12,431 nucleotides of DNA from Betaproteobacteria bacterium (GTDB lineage: Bacteria > Pseudomonadota > Gammaproteobacteria > Burkholderiales > SG8-41). Under the pieces are notes generated by a model. That model did no database searches. It was given only the letters and a program-made list of their open reading frames with translations, and had not been told where the DNA came from. Positions 1-7,340 of the stretch are shown here, one piece after another. Location: contig JAIOOZ010000173.1 of NCBI GenBank assembly GCA_021414185.1, positions 1 through 12,431 of the forward strand, read 5' to 3'. How positions within the stretch are numbered: position 1 is the stretch's first letter; every line of letters begins with the position of its first letter. Made by a program: the position numbers and the translations under genes.

Positions 1-172
1 CATGCACGTCGGCGTTCACCACGTCGACGGTCGGCAGCAGGATCAGCGATCTGGCGCGTTCGCGATCGCGCGTCGGCACGCGCACGTGGTAACGTTGCGC
101 GCTCAGCAACTGCACGATGTGGCTGCCGACAAAACCACTCCCTCCAATCACGCAAATCCTGGTCAGTTCCAT
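1..172 (-). CDS. NAD(P)-binding epimerase/dehydratase, N-terminal fragment (NDUFA9-like SDR family)
   Basis: The first 57 codons of a gene that runs leftward out of the window. The protein begins MELTRICVIGGSGFVGSHIV, a first beta strand followed by the GGSGFVG dinucleotide-binding loop of atypical/extended short-chain dehydrogenases. It continues with a second strand containing RVPTRDRERAR, whose arginines are placed like the NADP-selecting residues of this family. In many betaproteobacteria an NDUFA9-like epimerase follows a lytic transglycosylase gene, which fits slt lying just upstream here. The substrate is unknown. The ATG at 172-170 is chosen because the Rossmann strand starts directly after it, although the ribosome binding site is weak. 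Upstream, at 271-312, lies a second, diverged copy of the first 14 codons, so the 5' end of this gene has been rearranged. The family call is solid; the exact subfamily is an inference from 57 residues and the neighbour. Confidence 0.8.
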   Translation of the reverse strand, partial: MELTRICVIGGSGFVGSHIVQLLSAQRYHVRVPTRDRERARSLILLPTVDVVNADVH

Positions 173-312
173 AAGTAACTATCCGTTCCGGTGCGTGCAC
201 TTGCGAAAGTGGTTTCAGTGCAGACTAACATGAGCCACGCGAATGTTAAGTGCGCAGCACGGCCGAAACTAAAACCACTCCCTCCGATCACACAAACCCG
301 GGTTAATTGCAT
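163..312 (-). pseudogene. Remnant duplicated 5' end of the epimerase gene (49-codon ORF)
   Basis: A short ORF starting at the ATG 312-310 encodes MQLTRVCVIGGSGF and then unrelated residues up to a TGA at 165-163, overlapping the epimerase start by 10 bases. Its first 14 codons (271-312) align without gaps to the first 14 codons of the epimerase (131-172). Of 42 bases 35 are identical; five of the seven differences are silent and the other two give E/Q and I/V. Homology stops sharply after the shared GGSGF codons. An AAGGAG lies about 15 bases upstream of this ATG, so this copy sits where the start of a gene following slt would be expected. It looks like a non-functional leftover of a rearrangement or recombination. 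A translated leader peptide is possible but less likely. Confidence 0.6.
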
Positions 313-352
313 ATTCTTCCACCACTCCTTTTTGCCGCATGCGTCACTTGGT

Positions 353-2296
353 TCACCCGCCGGGCTCGTCCAACGATTTTTCCACCGTGCGCGAGCGTGG
401 CGCTATGATGCCGATGCGCTCCTTCAGCGACAGCAGGGTCTGCCCGAACTGCTGGCTGTAGTAATTCGCGTTGCTCATGACTTTCTTCACGTAATCGCGC
501 GTTTCATTGAACGGTATCGATTCGGCATAGATCGCCGCATCCATCGGCTCGGCGGCGCGCCACGCGCGCGCGCGCCCCGGCCCCGCATTATAGGCCGCGG
601 ACGCGAGCACCGGATGGTTGTCGAGCGTATCGAGCACGTGCTTCAGATACCAGGTTCCGAGATTCAGATTGGTCTCGACATTGACGGTCTGCGCCCCGCC
701 GCGAAAATCCTTGAGGCCGACTTTCTGCGCGACCCAGCGCGCGGTAGCAGGCATCAACTGCATGAGGCCCGCAGCACCGGCGCTCGATTTGACGTCGGCG
801 ATGAAGCGGCTTTCCTGGCGGATCAGCCCGTAGACCCATGCCTCGTCCAACTGCTGCTGGCTGACATAACCTTTCATCACGTCGCGATAGGGCGCGAGGT
901 AGCGCATGCTGAAATCGTGCAGTTCGCGCGTGCGGTCGGCGGTGTTGATCGCGCGATCGTAAATTTCGCTGCGGCGCGCGAATTCGGCGGCCGCCAGGAG
1001 CTGCTTGTCGTCGAAATTGCGTATCGTCCAGTTCCATTCGCGGTTGCCTTCGAAGCGCAGATTGAGCCGGTAAAACGCCAGCGCGCGCTGGAAGCCCGGC
1101 ACCTTTGCCATCGCCTGTACTTCGTCGCGGGTTGGCTTGTACGAAGCCGCCGGTGTCTTGCCGCGGCCGCCGAGCTCTTCGGCCGCCAGCTGCCCGTAGA
1201 AAGAGAAGTCCGTCGCGAGCGCCGTAAATAGCGCCTGCGCTTCCGCCGCGCGGCCCTGCGCTTTCGCCGCGCGCGCTTTCCAATAGCGCCACGCCGGTTC
1301 CTGCGCTTCTTTCGGCGACATCGCATCGACCGCGGCCAGCACGTCGGACCAGCTTTTCGCGCGCAGCGCGATGCGCACTTTCCATGCGAGTTGCTGATCG
1401 TTGAGTTCCGTCGCCTTGGCGTACCAGGCCAGCGCGTTCGGATCGTGACGCTGCGCGCCCTGGTAGGCGATCAGCCCCCAGACGTAAGCGCGCTCGGCGT
1501 CGGTAAACCGCTCGCCGAGCTTCGCCCACTGCTGCGCAGCCTGCGACGGCGCGGTGCGCGCCAGGCGATGCGCCGCGTACATCACGGTCTCGCGCCCCGC
1601 GCGCGTCTTGAGATTGAAATTCTTGTGTTCGAGGAACGCCTGCGGATTGACCGCAATGCCGGACAGGGCGCGCGCCTCGGGTTGTTCTTTCGCGGGCAGA
1701 TATTCGGCCGCGCGGCGTGCGACGCCGGTATTCCCGGCTTCGAGCGCAAGACGGATGCGCGCCCACACATCGTCGGGCCCGAGCTGCGAGCGCTCAGCCA
1801 GCGCATCGAACATCGGCGTGCAGCTGTCGGGCTGATCGCGGCCGCTGAACCACAATCGGCGCGCGTAACTTAAAGCTTCGTCCTTCCCGGCGCGCCAGCG
1901 GCTTTGCAGTGTGTAGCACAGCAGTTCGACGTCATCGCCGGGCGCTTGCGTGTACTCTGCGTCGAACTGCTCCCATTGCTGCCGCGTGGCGAGCAGCCGC
2001 AGCCAGTCGGCGCGCAGGCTGACGGCGACCGGACCGTCCTTGGTGCGCTCAAGCAACGCCTGCACTTCCTCCGGCGTCGCCTGCTCTAGACGCAGCCGCA
2101 ACCGCCAGTACGCGATGTAGGGTTCCAGCGGATAACCGCTTAGCGACTTGGCGGACCGCTCGAACTTGACCACATCGCCCACGCGAAATGCCTCGCGTGC
2201 GGCAAGGAAATCGTCGTCCTGCGCGGCCCGCGCCATGCCCGCGCACGCCAGCAGCGCGCAAAAAATCAGCAAGCCCGACCTGATACTGTGGTTCAT
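353..2296 (-). CDS. slt: Soluble lytic murein transglycosylase (Slt70 family)
   Basis: A 647-residue periplasmic enzyme that cleaves peptidoglycan between N-acetylmuramic acid and N-acetylglucosamine, leaving 1,6-anhydro ends. Residues 1-25 form a signal peptide (SGLLIFCALLACAGMARA, with cleavage expected before AQDDD). The middle, about 30-440, is alpha-helical and repeat-like with many W, A and R residues, matching the ring-shaped U domain of Slt70. The C-terminal domain, about 475-620, is goose-lysozyme-like: YGLIRQESRF carries the catalytic acid E495, followed by SSAGAAGLMQLMPATA and AYNAGPGR. The length is close to that of E. coli Slt. Its ATG lies only 10 bases after the nadE stop and has no clear ribosome binding site, which suggests translational coupling at the end of the pncA-pncB-nadE run. 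A link to NAD metabolism is not obvious; it may simply be co-transcribed. Confidence 0.95.
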   Translation of the reverse strand: MNHSIRSGLLIFCALLACAGMARAAQDDDFLAAREAFRVGDVVKFERSAKSLSGYPLEPYIAYWRLRLRLEQATPEEVQALLERTKDGPVAVSLRADWLRLLATRQQWEQFDAEYTQAPGDDVELLCYTLQSRWRAGKDEALSYARRLWFSGRDQPDSCTPMFDALAERSQLGPDDVWARIRLALEAGNTGVARRAAEYLPAKEQPEARALSGIAVNPQAFLEHKNFNLKTRAGRETVMYAAHRLARTAPSQAAQQWAKLGERFTDAERAYVWGLIAYQGAQRHDPNALAWYAKATELNDQQLAWKVRIALRAKSWSDVLAAVDAMSPKEAQEPAWRYWKARAAKAQGRAAEAQALFTALATDFSFYGQLAAEELGGRGKTPAASYKPTRDEVQAMAKVPGFQRALAFYRLNLRFEGNREWNWTIRNFDDKQLLAAAEFARRSEIYDRAINTADRTRELHDFSMRYLAPYRDVMKGYVSQQQLDEAWVYGLIRQESRFIADVKSSAGAAGLMQLMPATARWVAQKVGLKDFRGGAQTVNVETNLNLGTWYLKHVLDTLDNHPVLASAAYNAGPGRARAWRAAEPMDAAIYAESIPFNETRDYVKKVMSNANYYSQQFGQTLLSLKERIGIIAPRSRTVEKSLDEPGG

Positions 2297-2306
2297 CTAT
2301 GCAATT

Positions 2307-3941
2307 TTACGGCTTTTCAAACGCTCGGGCGTGGATACGAATGATCGGCGGCGCCTGACGGCGCTTGAATTCAGAATGATCGACCATTGCATGCACCCGC
2401 GCGATTTCTTCATCCGGCATGCCACTGATAATTCTTTTGCATGCATCAATATCGCGTTGCGGCAAAAACTCCCCTTCCAGATACAATTTGAGTATCGCAT
2501 CGAGCACCGGGTACTCCGGCAGCGAGTCGCTGTCCTTCTGCCCAGGCAGCAGCTCCGCCGACGGCGCCTTGGTAAGGATAGCCTCCGGTATGAGCTCGCG
2601 GCCATGCAGGTGATTGTAGTAACGCGCAACTGCGTAGACATCCGTTTTATAGAGATCGCCCAGCAGGTTGAGCCCGCCGTTCATGTCCCCATACAGCGTG
2701 GCGTAACCCGTCGACATCTCGCTCTTGTTGCCGGTGGACAGGACCAGGTTGCCGAACTGATTGGAAAACGCCATCAGCATGCGGCCGCGGATGCGGGCCT
2801 GGATGTTCTGCACCGTAAGGTCTGCGGGCTTCACGCCGAAGTCTCGTTCGAATCCCGATACGTCGCCGGCAACCAATTCTGCAATTGGCGCGTGATGCAG
2901 TTTCACGCCAAGGTTTTCGCAAAGTTTAGCCGAATCGGTCACGCTGCCGGTGGAGGAAATCGAGGACGGCATGGTAATGGCTGCCACGTTTCCGGCGCCA
3001 AGAGCATCGGCGGCGAGCGCCAGGGTGAGCGCGCTGTCGATACCGCCGGACGAGCCTACGACCACTTGGTTGAATCCGCATTTTCGCGCATAGTCTTGCA
3101 GCCCGCAGACCGCTTGCCGGTACATGAATTCTGCGCCATCGTCGTCGATATCCTGCGTCGGCGCCGCGTTTACGAAGTCGAAATGCCTGTCCGAGTATTC
3201 GATGGTTGGCGTCGCTTCGGCGAATCCCGGGGCCTGCATTGCCAGCCGCCCATTCCAATCCACTGCGAAACTATGGCCGTCGAATACGATTTCGTCGGTC
3301 GCGCCGACCTGGTTCACGTACAGGAAGGAAACCGCGTGCCGCTTGCATAACTTTTTCACCAGTTTTCGCCGCTGCCCGAGCTTGCCCAGGTTCGAAGGCG
3401 ACGCGTTGATGCTGATCAACAGGCGTACGTTGTTTCCAACCAGCTCTTCCACCGGATTGTCCGGATAGTCGTGACCATCATCGTTCCAGGCATCTTCGCA
3501 AATCAGGAAACCGATGCGGTGACCTTTGAAGCTCACGACGCCGGAACTGTTGCCCGGCTCGAAATGCCTTCTTTCATGGAATATGTTGTAGGTTGGCAGA
3601 AGTCGTTTGTGATATTGCATGCGGCATTTGCCGTCGACGAAAAACGACATGCCGTTGTGATACGGCTTGCCCGGCCCCGAATTGTGGCAGATGTGTCCGA
3701 CGACCACGGCGGCCCTGCTCCCTGCCGTCGCGCGGCCGATGCGTTCGACCTCGGCATCCTGTGCTGCCACGAAACTTGGCCGGTCGATCAGGTCATAGGG
3801 GTAGTAGCCTGTCACCGCCAGCTCGGAGAATACGAGTAAGTCGGTACTGTCCCGGTGCTGCGCGATGACCTGCATGATCTTTGCGGCGTTTCCGGCAAGA
3901 TCGCCGACCGTGTAGTTGAGTTGCGCAATGGTGATCTTCAT
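2307..3941 (-). CDS. nadE: Glutamine-dependent NAD+ synthetase
   Basis: Catalyses the last step of NAD synthesis, amidation of nicotinate adenine dinucleotide with ATP and ammonia taken from glutamine. The 544-residue protein has two domains. The N-terminal nitrilase-type glutaminase (1 to about 255) shows the Glu-Lys-Cys triad: E40 in VFSELA, K112 in YHKRLLPT and C148 in LICEDAW. The C-terminal synthetase (about 270-544) shows the pyrophosphate loop SGGIDS at 298-303, then LSTGNKSEMSTGYATLYGD at 402-420 and KAPSAEL. This is the full length of the two-domain bacterial form. The start codon overlaps the pncB stop as ATGA, which is strong evidence for co-translation with pncB. The product acts in the cytoplasm downstream of PncB and of a NadD adenylyltransferase that is not in this window. 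Confidence 0.97.
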   Translation of the reverse strand: MKITIAQLNYTVGDLAGNAAKIMQVIAQHRDSTDLLVFSELAVTGYYPYDLIDRPSFVAAQDAEVERIGRATAGSRAAVVVGHICHNSGPGKPYHNGMSFFVDGKCRMQYHKRLLPTYNIFHERRHFEPGNSSGVVSFKGHRIGFLICEDAWNDDGHDYPDNPVEELVGNNVRLLISINASPSNLGKLGQRRKLVKKLCKRHAVSFLYVNQVGATDEIVFDGHSFAVDWNGRLAMQAPGFAEATPTIEYSDRHFDFVNAAPTQDIDDDGAEFMYRQAVCGLQDYARKCGFNQVVVGSSGGIDSALTLALAADALGAGNVAAITMPSSISSTGSVTDSAKLCENLGVKLHHAPIAELVAGDVSGFERDFGVKPADLTVQNIQARIRGRMLMAFSNQFGNLVLSTGNKSEMSTGYATLYGDMNGGLNLLGDLYKTDVYAVARYYNHLHGRELIPEAILTKAPSAELLPGQKDSDSLPEYPVLDAILKLYLEGEFLPQRDIDACKRIISGMPDEEIARVHAMVDHSEFKRRQAPPIIRIHARAFEKP

Positions 3942-5149
3942 GGCGCGGCGCTCGCGGTTGGTGGTCGCGCTTTGGGTGTTGATGGCGCATCATAGCGCTT
4001 GAAAATATGGCGCAGGTAGTCGATGTAGGCATGGTCGGGGCAGATGGTTTTACCTGCCGAATCGGAAAGCTTGGCGACCGGGCGATCGTTGCAGCTGACC
4101 ATCTTGATCACGCTGTCGAGCGCCTCGTAGCCGACGTCGTTGACCAGATCAGTACCGATGCCGAACGCCGGCAGCGCGCGTTTCTCGAAGTGCCGGTAGA
4201 TCGCCCTGGCCTTCGGGATATTCAACTTGTCCGTGAACATCAGTACCTTGGTTGCCGGATCGACGCGGTTGGCCTTGTACATCGCGATCAGCTTTTCGCC
4301 GGTCTGAATCGGATCGCCGGAATCTATGCGGCAGCCGTCGAAAAGCTTGCAGTAGAACATGTCGAAATCGGCGACAAAGGCATCTATGCCTATCGTATCA
4401 GTCAGTGCAATGCCAAGATCACCACGGTACTCTTGGCTCCAGGCGTCGAACGCGAACTTCTGGAAGTCGCGCAGGTTGCCGCCCAACACCTGGCACGCCT
4501 GCAGGAATTCGTGCGCCATGGTGCCGACTGGCGTGAGCTTGTAGCGCCGCGCGAGATCGACGTTGCTGGTCCCGAAGAGGCGCCCGAGCAAACCGTCTTT
4601 CAGACGCCCGAGGACATGTTCCTGCCACTCGCGGGAAAAGCGGCGCCGCGTGCCAAATTCGGTAATCTTGAACGACATCGGCATTGCCTGGACCATTTCA
4701 ATTTTTTCGTGCAACCGGCGCTTGCCTTCGGTGAAATCCGGCTTTGCCACGGTATTGCGGTAGTAGGTTTCCGTGACGATGGCGAGGCATGGGGTCTCGA
4801 ACAGTATGGTTTGCATCCACGGCCCGCGGATGAAGTCGCGCTCCGGATTGGTGATTCCCGCGAGATCGACGTATTTCGGGTTGAAGCGAAAAGACTCAAG
4901 AAAATCCACGAATTCCGGTCGGATAAAACGAATGCCCGACAGGTACTCGAGCTCGGCTGATGTGAAGCGCAATTCGGCCAGAGCTTCGATCTCGCGGCCG
5001 ATATCCTGCACGAAGGGTCGCAGGTCCGCATTTTCATTGCGGCACTTGTAGCGATATGCAACCTGCGCGCCGGAAAACTGGTGATACACGCATTGCATCA
5101 TGGTGAACTTGTAGAGGTCGGTATCGCAAAGGCTTTGAATGATCGCCAT
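3938..5149 (-). CDS. pncB: Nicotinate phosphoribosyltransferase
   Basis: Converts nicotinate and PRPP, with ATP hydrolysis, to nicotinate mononucleotide, the entry step of the Preiss-Handler salvage route. The 403-residue protein starts MAIIQSLCDTDLYKFTMMQ, the typical N-terminus of the family. It also contains FGTRRRFSREWQ (165-176), GTSNVDLARRYKL (193-205), PVGTMAHEF (207-215, with H213 in the position expected for the regulatory phosphohistidine), RIDSGDP (274-280), KVLMFTDKLN and FGIGTDLVNDVG. The reading frame stays open to 5635, but family similarity begins only at the ATG 5149-5147, which is preceded by a GAGAG stretch, so the longer form is rejected. It lies 35 bases after pncA and overlaps nadE by four bases. 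The last roughly 16 residues are a proline/alanine-rich tail (APSTPKARPPTASAAP) that looks like a disordered extension. Confidence 0.96.
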   Translation of the reverse strand: MAIIQSLCDTDLYKFTMMQCVYHQFSGAQVAYRYKCRNENADLRPFVQDIGREIEALAELRFTSAELEYLSGIRFIRPEFVDFLESFRFNPKYVDLAGITNPERDFIRGPWMQTILFETPCLAIVTETYYRNTVAKPDFTEGKRRLHEKIEMVQAMPMSFKITEFGTRRRFSREWQEHVLGRLKDGLLGRLFGTSNVDLARRYKLTPVGTMAHEFLQACQVLGGNLRDFQKFAFDAWSQEYRGDLGIALTDTIGIDAFVADFDMFYCKLFDGCRIDSGDPIQTGEKLIAMYKANRVDPATKVLMFTDKLNIPKARAIYRHFEKRALPAFGIGTDLVNDVGYEALDSVIKMVSCNDRPVAKLSDSAGKTICPDHAYIDYLRHIFKRYDAPSTPKARPPTASAAP

Positions 5150-5184
5150 GTTGTGCTCTCTCGTATAGGGTGCGGCGTTCGCTG

Positions 5185-5829
5185 TTAGCGGATTTGGTCC
5201 GCCGAGTCGACACAGCGGGCGCCCGCTGCGCGCATCGCTTCGACTGCGGCGGTTGTCGACTCCGGCGCAATACCCCTGCACGCGCCAAGGTTGACAACGA
5301 CCTCGAGCCCGGCGCCCAGCAACTGCAAAACGGTCGTTTTCACACAGTAGTCGGTTGCCAAGCCGCCGATGATTACCGTCGAGATACGCTTGACCTTGAG
5401 AAACTCGATGACGCCCGTGGACAGTTTGTTGCCGAGGTCGTGATAGCACGCGCCATAGGGATGCATATCCAGTTCGACACCCTTCCAGACAAAAAAATCG
5501 TAATCGGCCGGTGCCGGCAACCCTTTGATCAGCTCGAACCCCAGGGTGCCGGGTTCGGCGTGACGCTTCCAGCGGATGTCTACGTTCTTGCCCGCTACGG
5601 GTGAAAACTGGGGCGCGGCCGGAGTGGCAACCCATAGCGCCTTGTCGCTGTGAGCGTCCTTGGAGCCTATGCGCACTGAGGCCAGCCTGGCCTGCGCATT
5701 CAACTCGGCGACGATCGCCAAGCCGTCTGGCACGGGCAGTTCGTCCGGGCAGGCAGGGGTGAAGGTATTTTGCGCATCAACATCGAAACTCGCCACCCCG
5801 GATTTGTCAGCTACGGAAATCGTGTTCAT
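5185..5829 (-). CDS. pncA: Nicotinamidase
   Basis: Hydrolyses nicotinamide to nicotinate and ammonia, feeding PncB with nicotinamide released by NAD-consuming reactions. The 214-residue protein belongs to the isochorismatase-like cysteine hydrolases. The catalytic triad is visible as D18 (SFDVDAQNTF), K116 (FFVWKGVEL) and C162 (GGLATDYCVKTTV). Probable metal ligands are D58 and H60 (GSKDAHSD) and H90 (WKRHAEPGT). GLATDYCVK is the signature that separates nicotinamidases from other isochorismatase-fold hydrolases. The start ATG 5829-5827 follows an AGGAG at a suitable distance. It is the first gene of the leftward pncA-pncB-nadE-slt run, and its promoter region is shared with the divergent Nudix/nrtR operon, so control by NrtR is likely. 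Confidence 0.96.
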   Translation of the reverse strand: MNTISVADKSGVASFDVDAQNTFTPACPDELPVPDGLAIVAELNAQARLASVRIGSKDAHSDKALWVATPAAPQFSPVAGKNVDIRWKRHAEPGTLGFELIKGLPAPADYDFFVWKGVELDMHPYGACYHDLGNKLSTGVIEFLKVKRISTVIIGGLATDYCVKTTVLQLLGAGLEVVVNLGACRGIAPESTTAAVEAMRAAGARCVDSADQIR

Positions 5830-5851
5830 TCAGGTCTCCTATCAAGTCACG

Positions 5852-5886
5852 GTTGCATGCTATCAGACTTAGTGGTATCATACAAC
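5852..5886. promoter_or_regulatory. Face-to-face candidate promoters for pncA and the Nudix operon
   Basis: On the plus strand TTGCAT (5853-5858) and TATCAT (5876-5881) are separated by 17 bases and would start transcription about 33 bases before the Nudix ATG. On the minus strand TTGTAT (5885-5880) and TAGCAT (5862-5857) are also separated by 17 bases and would start just upstream of the pncA ribosome binding site. The -35 boxes match the sigma-70 consensus only partly (three of six). The -10 boxes match five of six (plus) and four of six (minus). The plus -10 and the minus -35 both lie inside the palindrome 5870-5888, so one bound repressor could block both directions. This is predicted by eye only. 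Confidence 0.45.
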
Positions 5887-5888
5887 TA
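5870..5888. promoter_or_regulatory. Candidate NrtR operator (19-bp palindrome)
   Basis: TAGTGGTATCATACAACTA is an odd-length inverted repeat: eight of the nine base pairs around the central C are complementary, and only the fifth pair (G/A) fails. It lies in the 91-bp gap between the divergent pncA and Nudix genes, an AT-rich island in otherwise GC-rich DNA. The adjoining right operon encodes an NrtR-type repressor, and NrtR proteins are known to bind palindromes upstream of NAD salvage genes and to be released by ADP-ribose. The position over the candidate promoters of both operons fits repression of both. The palindrome is seen directly; that NrtR binds it is an inference. Confidence 0.65.
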
Positions 5889-5920
5889 TCTAAACAACTT
5901 TTCGATGGAGCCCCGCCAAA

Positions 5921-6460
5921 ATGAAGGATTTCACTGAAACGGCCCTGCACAAGGAGCAAGTCTATCAGGGCAAGTTCCTGCGGCTTAACCGCGATTCGGT
6001 CAGGCTGCCGAACGGCCGGCAAAGCGTGCGCGAATACCTGTCCCATCCAGGCGCGGCAATGGTGGTTCCGGTATTGGACGACGGGCGCGTCATCATGGTG
6101 CGGCAATACCGTTACGCGGTAAGCCGCCACATCATGGAATTTCCTGCCGGCAAGATCGACGGCGGGGAAACCGGTGAAATGGCGGCGCGCCGTGAATTGC
6201 TCGAGGAAACCGGCTACGAGGCGGCGACTTGCGAGCATCTGTATTCTCTGCATCCGTCCGTCGCCTACGTTTCCGAGCAACTCGAATTCTTCCGCGCGCG
6301 CGGGCTACGTTACGTTGGCCATTCCGGCGAAGAAAACGAATTCGTGGAGGTCATCAAGCTTCCGGTTGTACAGGCACTCGAGATGATGAAAAACGGTGAA
6401 ATCACCGACATCAAGGCGGTACTGGGTTTGCTCCATCTCGCGCGCGAGCAGGGAATATGA
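5921..6460 (+). CDS. Nudix hydrolase, ADP-ribose pyrophosphatase type
   Basis: A 179-residue Nudix enzyme expected to split ADP-ribose into AMP and ribose 5-phosphate using Mg2+. The Nudix box is intact and canonical from G77 to Y99: G, five residues, E83, seven residues, then RELLEETGY (R91 E92, E95 E96, G98). The N-terminal half, with VYQGKFLRLNRDSVRLPNG and REYLSHPGAAMVVPVL, and the RQYRYAVSRHIMEFPAGK segment match the NudF/ADP-ribose pyrophosphatase group rather than MutT or the diadenosine-polyphosphate enzymes. A GGAG lies 10 bases before the ATG. It is the first gene of the rightward operon, directly upstream of the NrtR-type regulator whose known ligand in other bacteria is ADP-ribose, which supports this substrate. 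Other ADP-sugars or NADH cannot be excluded. Confidence 0.9.
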   Translation: MKDFTETALHKEQVYQGKFLRLNRDSVRLPNGRQSVREYLSHPGAAMVVPVLDDGRVIMVRQYRYAVSRHIMEFPAGKIDGGETGEMAARRELLEETGYEAATCEHLYSLHPSVAYVSEQLEFFRARGLRYVGHSGEENEFVEVIKLPVVQALEMMKNGEITDIKAVLGLLHLAREQGI

Positions 6461-6504
6461 CTCAAACACCGAGCCATGCGGCCGCGTTGAAACAACCTCG
6501 CCAC

Positions 6505-6510
6505 AAGGAG
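6505..6510 (+). promoter_or_regulatory. Strong ribosome binding site of nrtR
   Basis: AAGGAG ends seven bases before the ATG at 6518 and fixes the nrtR start. It is the best Shine-Dalgarno match in the rightward operon. Confidence 0.8.
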
Positions 6511-6517
6511 CCAGGTT

Positions 6518-7279
6518 ATGTCTTCTAAACCTAAAACCCGTACGGTTCCGGAGGAAACCATTTATTCCGACGCGCCGAGCGCGGCGCTGCATCCCTTGCT
6601 GTCGGTGGACACGATCATTTTTTCGGTAATCGGCGGCCGGCTGAACGTACTGCTGGTCAAGCGCGCATTCATTCCAGGCAAGGAGCTGAGTTACCCGTTC
6701 CAGGGCAAATGGGCGTTGGTCGGCGGTCTGCTCGACACTAAACGCGACGCATCGCTCGAAGACGCTGCGTTGCGCCGGCTGTTGGAGAAAACCAATCTGC
6801 GTTCTCCCTATCTGGAGCAATTGCAGTCTTTCGGAAATGCCCTGCGCGATCCGCGCAAATGGGCAGCCACCGTCGTCTACTTTGCGCTGATTGCCGCCGA
6901 AGGCCTGCAGTTGCAAAGCGGGACCAGCGTGGAGGAGGTTCGTTGGTGGCCGATCGACGATGCGGTCAAGCTGAAACTCGCATTCGACCATTCCCACATA
7001 CTCGAGGTCGCCTTGCACCGGCTGCGTTCCAAAGTCGAGTACACCACGCTGCCCGCGAATCTGCTGCCTGCTGAATTCACCTTGAGCGAGTTGCAAGCAA
7101 TCTACGAAATCATACTCGGCAGATCACTGGACAAGAGTTCGTTTCGCAAGCGCGTGCTCAGCGCCGATTTTGTGGACGAGGCCCGCAATGTGCGCAAGGG
7201 GCCCAATCGTCCCGCGCAACTGTACCGCATCAAGCCAGGACGCAATGCCGTGGTGTTTCCGCGCACGTTCTATTCGTAG
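6518..7279 (+). CDS. nrtR: NrtR-type transcriptional regulator of NAD metabolism
   Basis: A 253-residue protein with a Nudix-like N-terminal domain (about 28-165) and a C-terminal winged-helix domain (about 180-240). The Nudix box region (69-94) is degenerate: the catalytic REUxEE core reads RRLLEK (86-91) and the following glycine is N93, so hydrolysis is unlikely. This is expected of NrtR, which uses the domain to sense ADP-ribose. SPYLEQLQSFGNALRDPRKW (97-114) and LPAEFTLSELQAIYEIILG (183-201), followed by LDKSSFRKRVL, are characteristic of the family. NrtR proteins repress NAD biosynthesis and salvage genes. Here it lies in an operon with an ADP-ribose-type Nudix enzyme and diverges from pncA-pncB-nadE, exactly the set such a regulator would control. 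The palindrome at 5870-5888 is its likely target, which would make nrtR self-regulated. Confidence 0.9.
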   Translation: MSSKPKTRTVPEETIYSDAPSAALHPLLSVDTIIFSVIGGRLNVLLVKRAFIPGKELSYPFQGKWALVGGLLDTKRDASLEDAALRRLLEKTNLRSPYLEQLQSFGNALRDPRKWAATVVYFALIAAEGLQLQSGTSVEEVRWWPIDDAVKLKLAFDHSHILEVALHRLRSKVEYTTLPANLLPAEFTLSELQAIYEIILGRSLDKSSFRKRVLSADFVDEARNVRKGPNRPAQLYRIKPGRNAVVFPRTFYS

Positions 7280-7340
7280 GCGGCAAAGTCAAACTCCCGA
7301 ATCACCGCGCACGTTCGCACCTCAACCAAGGAGAACTGAA

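Noticed and set aside
5150..5635. The pncB frame is open for another 162 codons upstream, suggesting a fused N-terminal domain.
   Set aside because: This stretch lies over pncA on the same strand in another frame, shows no family similarity, and the true PncB N-terminus begins at the ATG 5149-5147.
7170..7340. A 57-codon N-terminal extension of the SPFH protein.
   Set aside because: It overlaps the end of nrtR, has no SPFH-like sequence, and a good AAGGAG precedes the ATG at 7341.
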